42,249 bases of DNA from Candidatus Levyibacteriota bacterium (GTDB lineage: Bacteria > Patescibacteriota > Microgenomatia > Levybacterales > UBA12049): positions 1 to 42,249 of the forward strand of contig JACPGQ010000041.1 of assembly GCA_016188975.1 (NCBI GenBank), in the 5' to 3' direction. Shown here in pieces: positions 40,659 through 42,249 of the stretch (the first letter of the stretch is position 1; each line of letters starts with the position of its first letter). The notes below the pieces were generated by a model. The model had not been told where the DNA came from. It worked only from the letters and a program-made list of their open reading frames with translations, and did no database searches. The translations under genes and the position numbers were made by a program.

Positions 40659-41138
40659 ATGGAAGATACTCTTGCAAAACAATTTAGAACCGGACATCCC
40701 CCAATGTCCCTTGACGGATTTTATAAAGGCACACTTCTTCTCCTCCTACAGGCAACTCCTCTTCAGAGAGTAGCCCGGTTTCTCAGCGCTTTCGCTGTCC
40801 CGTGGAAAGGTAAATGTTTCTACCACTCTAAACACGTTGGAGATAACATCCTACCGCTTTATATGAAGTTTTTCCTGTCACTTTACCCTGAAAAAATCAC
40901 ACTTGGAAAAAGCGAATTTGGAGGATTCCATGCGTTCACGTTCAAGACAGAAAAAACAAAAGGGGTAAATGGTAAAGAAGTCCTCCGGCTCGATTACGAC
41001 ATACCAGAGAACCCACAACGTATAAGAGACGTTGTCGATGAAATCGTTGAGATTGGAAAAAAAACGTATCTTGGTAAAGCGTACCTCAAAGAAAACGGTT
41101 CGTATCGCCTCGTGGCGTATTTCAAACTGCAACGTTAG
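40659..41138 (+). CDS. Uncharacterised protein
   Basis: 159 residues. MSLDGFYKGTLL near residue 16, a Leu-rich helix, VPWKGKCFY, and a C-terminal half of alternating strands ending TYLGKAYLKENGSYRLVAYFKLQR. The pattern, small with a repeated GK(C/A) turn and predicted beta strands, would fit a lipocalin-like barrel, but I do not recognise the family. It has its own -10 box and overlaps the convergent gene by 17 bp. Confidence 0.6.
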   Translation: MEDTLAKQFRTGHPPMSLDGFYKGTLLLLLQATPLQRVARFLSAFAVPWKGKCFYHSKHVGDNILPLYMKFFLSLYPEKITLGKSEFGGFHAFTFKTEKTKGVNGKEVLRLDYDIPENPQRIRDVVDEIVEIGKKTYLGKAYLKENGSYRLVAYFKLQR

Positions 41139-42039
41139 CTCTTTTCCCGTGAAGAGGATGAAGTTTTCCTTTTCCTTGGTATGCAACTGACTTTGTTTCG
41201 ACATTGATGATGACGCCTGTCAACTCATCAATTCCCCAAACCGTATGATTTTTCGGCAGTAGCTCAAGAAGCTCTGAGAATCGATCTGCTCCCATAAAAC
41301 AACGCGAGGTGTCAGTTTTTAACCCTCCTTCCGTATTGTTAAAATGAGGAACAACAGACAGCTCACCAAAAACCTGTTTATAAAAATTCAGACCCTCAAT
41401 CCAATGCAGCGGCTCACCAACTTTGTAAATCTCGTAGACAGGAAGCACATATTTGGAGAATGCAATTGCTGCTGCTGAGGCTACGCCAAGCGATACACCT
41501 TTGAGTATGCGGTCGAGTATGCGATTGTAAAGAAGCGATCCTCGAAGTATCCTCACTGCATACGTCGGGCTACCAGGACCTATAAAAAGATAGTCTGTAT
41601 CATCTATCTGAGAAGCGACCGATTCGCTGTTTGCCTCTTGAGGGGTATTGGCCATGACAATACGAACTCTCGGATGGAAATTCGCAAGACTTTGCTGAAA
41701 AAATCGTGCAATCTCTTCGTGCACGAGAGAGACATTTGGCTGAAAGCCAGCTGGCGTTGTCAGTATTGCGATAGTAACGTTTTTTTTGTTTAACCGTGAC
41801 AAAACAGCTTCATGTATTTTCCTTCCAATTGATGATATCTCTCCTGAACCAAAGAGTGCGATCGATCCGTGTGGCTTCTCACGTGCTGCTTCTTTTTTTA
41901 TAAGAAAGCTACGACCATTCTCATCAGCGATATGGTATCCCAACGCCTCTATTTCCTCACGGATTCTATCTGCTTCTACAAAATCCCCTCTTTCCCGTAG
42001 AAGAGTTCTCTTTGCAAGTAGCGTATCTCGTTTATTCAT
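41122..42039 (-). CDS. Peptidase S51 / class I GATase-like protein with a CysRS-tail-like N-terminus
   Basis: 305 residues. Residues 1-48 (LLRERGDFVEADRIREEIEALGYHIADENG) match the C-terminal helical tail of cysteinyl-tRNA synthetases. From about residue 57 there is a GATase1/S51 (peptidase E, cyanophycinase-like) fold: SIALFGSGEIS, AILTTPAGFQPN, FIGPGSPTYAVRIL, then LGVASAAAIAFS where family members have the nucleophile elbow GxSAG. The Gly after the Ser is replaced (VASAAA), so activity is uncertain. TATAAT at 42074-42079 gives a leader of about 29 nt. Confidence 0.75.
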   Translation of the reverse strand: MNKRDTLLAKRTLLRERGDFVEADRIREEIEALGYHIADENGRSFLIKKEAAREKPHGSIALFGSGEISSIGRKIHEAVLSRLNKKNVTIAILTTPAGFQPNVSLVHEEIARFFQQSLANFHPRVRIVMANTPQEANSESVASQIDDTDYLFIGPGSPTYAVRILRGSLLYNRILDRILKGVSLGVASAAAIAFSKYVLPVYEIYKVGEPLHWIEGLNFYKQVFGELSVVPHFNNTEGGLKTDTSRCFMGADRFSELLELLPKNHTVWGIDELTGVIINVETKSVAYQGKGKLHPLHGKRANVAV

Positions 42040-42073
42040 AAAATCTCTCAGACAGATGTATTTCAGACACTCA

Positions 42074-42079
42074 ATTATA
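42074..42079 (-). promoter_or_regulatory. -10 box of the S51-like gene
   Basis: Minus strand TATAAT, 34 nt before ATG 42039; no clear -35. Confidence 0.4.
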
Positions 42080-42113
42080 TGATATTTACTAACGAAACAC
42101 TTGAGACTACAAA

Positions 42114-42133
42114 AACCCCGGTTCCCCGGGGTT
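42114..42133 (-). terminator. Rho-independent terminator
   Basis: Eight-pair stem AACCCCGG/CCGGGGTT with a 4-nt loop. On the minus strand it runs straight into TTTTT, 21 nt after the stop of the partial gene at 42155. It is the clearest terminator in the window. Confidence 0.8.
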
Positions 42134-42154
42134 GAGAAGAGAAGGAGTGTTAGG

Positions 42155-42249
42155 CTACCTCGTTACAGAGATGGTCTCTGAGAGTTCAGCACCAGGAGCT
42201 GAGACAGTGATTCTGCTGTTGTCACTGATCTGCTGGATATCATAGCCTG
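42155..42249 (-). CDS. C-terminal end of an unknown protein (partial)
   Basis: On the minus strand the frame GYDIQQISDNSRITVSAP... is open from the window edge to TAG at 42155 (30 residues). It ends GAELSETISVTR and resembles a beta strand-rich extracellular domain end. A terminator follows. Most of the gene is outside the window. Confidence 0.55.
   Translation of the reverse strand, partial: GYDIQQISDNSRITVSAPGAELSETISVTR

Noticed and set aside
1-42249. TGA recoded as glycine (Gracilibacteria code), and tRNA/rRNA genes
   Set aside because: TGA ends several clear genes (nadA, FemAB, 31468) and no conserved Gly falls on TGA. No tRNA cloverleaf or rRNA stretch was noticed by eye; a tRNAscan run would settle it.

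Overview
The window looks like a piece of a Candidate Phyla Radiation (Patescibacteria) genome, most likely Microgenomates. This is inferred from protein content, not from a marker search. The signs are many small compact genes, several GT-C membrane glycosyltransferases with an HPDE-type motif, a DUF2298 giant membrane protein, PilN/PilO-like proteins in a surface operon, a nickel superoxide dismutase, and dispersed palindromic repeats both between and inside genes. TGA is an ordinary stop codon here, so the Gracilibacteria code is not used. No rRNA, tRNA, CRISPR array, transposase or integrase was recognised.

Layout. 1-498 holds the end of an unknown gene, then a repeat-rich gap with a 27-bp tandem repeat and a 32-bp perfect palindrome. 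499-3470 has an alpha/beta hydrolase convergent with fusA (EF-G). 3882-11467 is a forward operon: PilN-like, PilO-like, a small Pro-rich membrane protein, a fibronectin/Ig-like surface protein, a FAD oxidoreductase and two GT39-type glycosyltransferases, the last one broken. 11477-18036 carries a GT2 transferase, another GT-C enzyme, an NAD-dependent epimerase, a HAD-like phosphatase and the DUF2298 protein. 18282-22294 is NAD biosynthesis (nadA, nadC) with a second hydrolase; a two-gene DUF5678 + retropepsin-like cassette sits between nadC and a decayed copy of the nadC tail. 22334-25813 (minus) holds glnA with a 25-codon downstream ORF resembling the tail of an ammonium transporter, an LCP-family protein and tpiA. 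25955-31468 holds a UvrD/PcrA helicase, an unknown gene, a FemAB-like transferase and a GT-C enzyme. 31548-35410 holds a membrane methyltransferase, sodX-sodN, a Cys-rich mini-ORF, a Tat-signal protein, RNase HI with a zinc ribbon, and a small unknown gene. 35419-42249 holds an N-domain-less ClpB under a CIRCE operator, GlsB/YeaQ with a structured leader, an IMPase, a CAP protein, truB, an unknown gene, an S51-like fusion protein and the end of one more gene.

Two themes run through the window. First, palindromic or GC-rich repeats are carried in frame inside otherwise normal proteins (UvrD, FemAB, NadC, TpiA and a GT-C enzyme), much like the Rickettsia palindromic elements. The same 39-bp element encodes nearly the same peptide in UvrD and in FemAB. 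Second, many genes have a -10 box exactly 6-7 nt before the start codon, so the transcript should begin at the start codon (leaderless). This rule also corrects several N-termini. The most unusual loci are the nadC-tail-flanked DUF5678/retropepsin cassette and the Amt-tail-like peptide ORF behind glnA.
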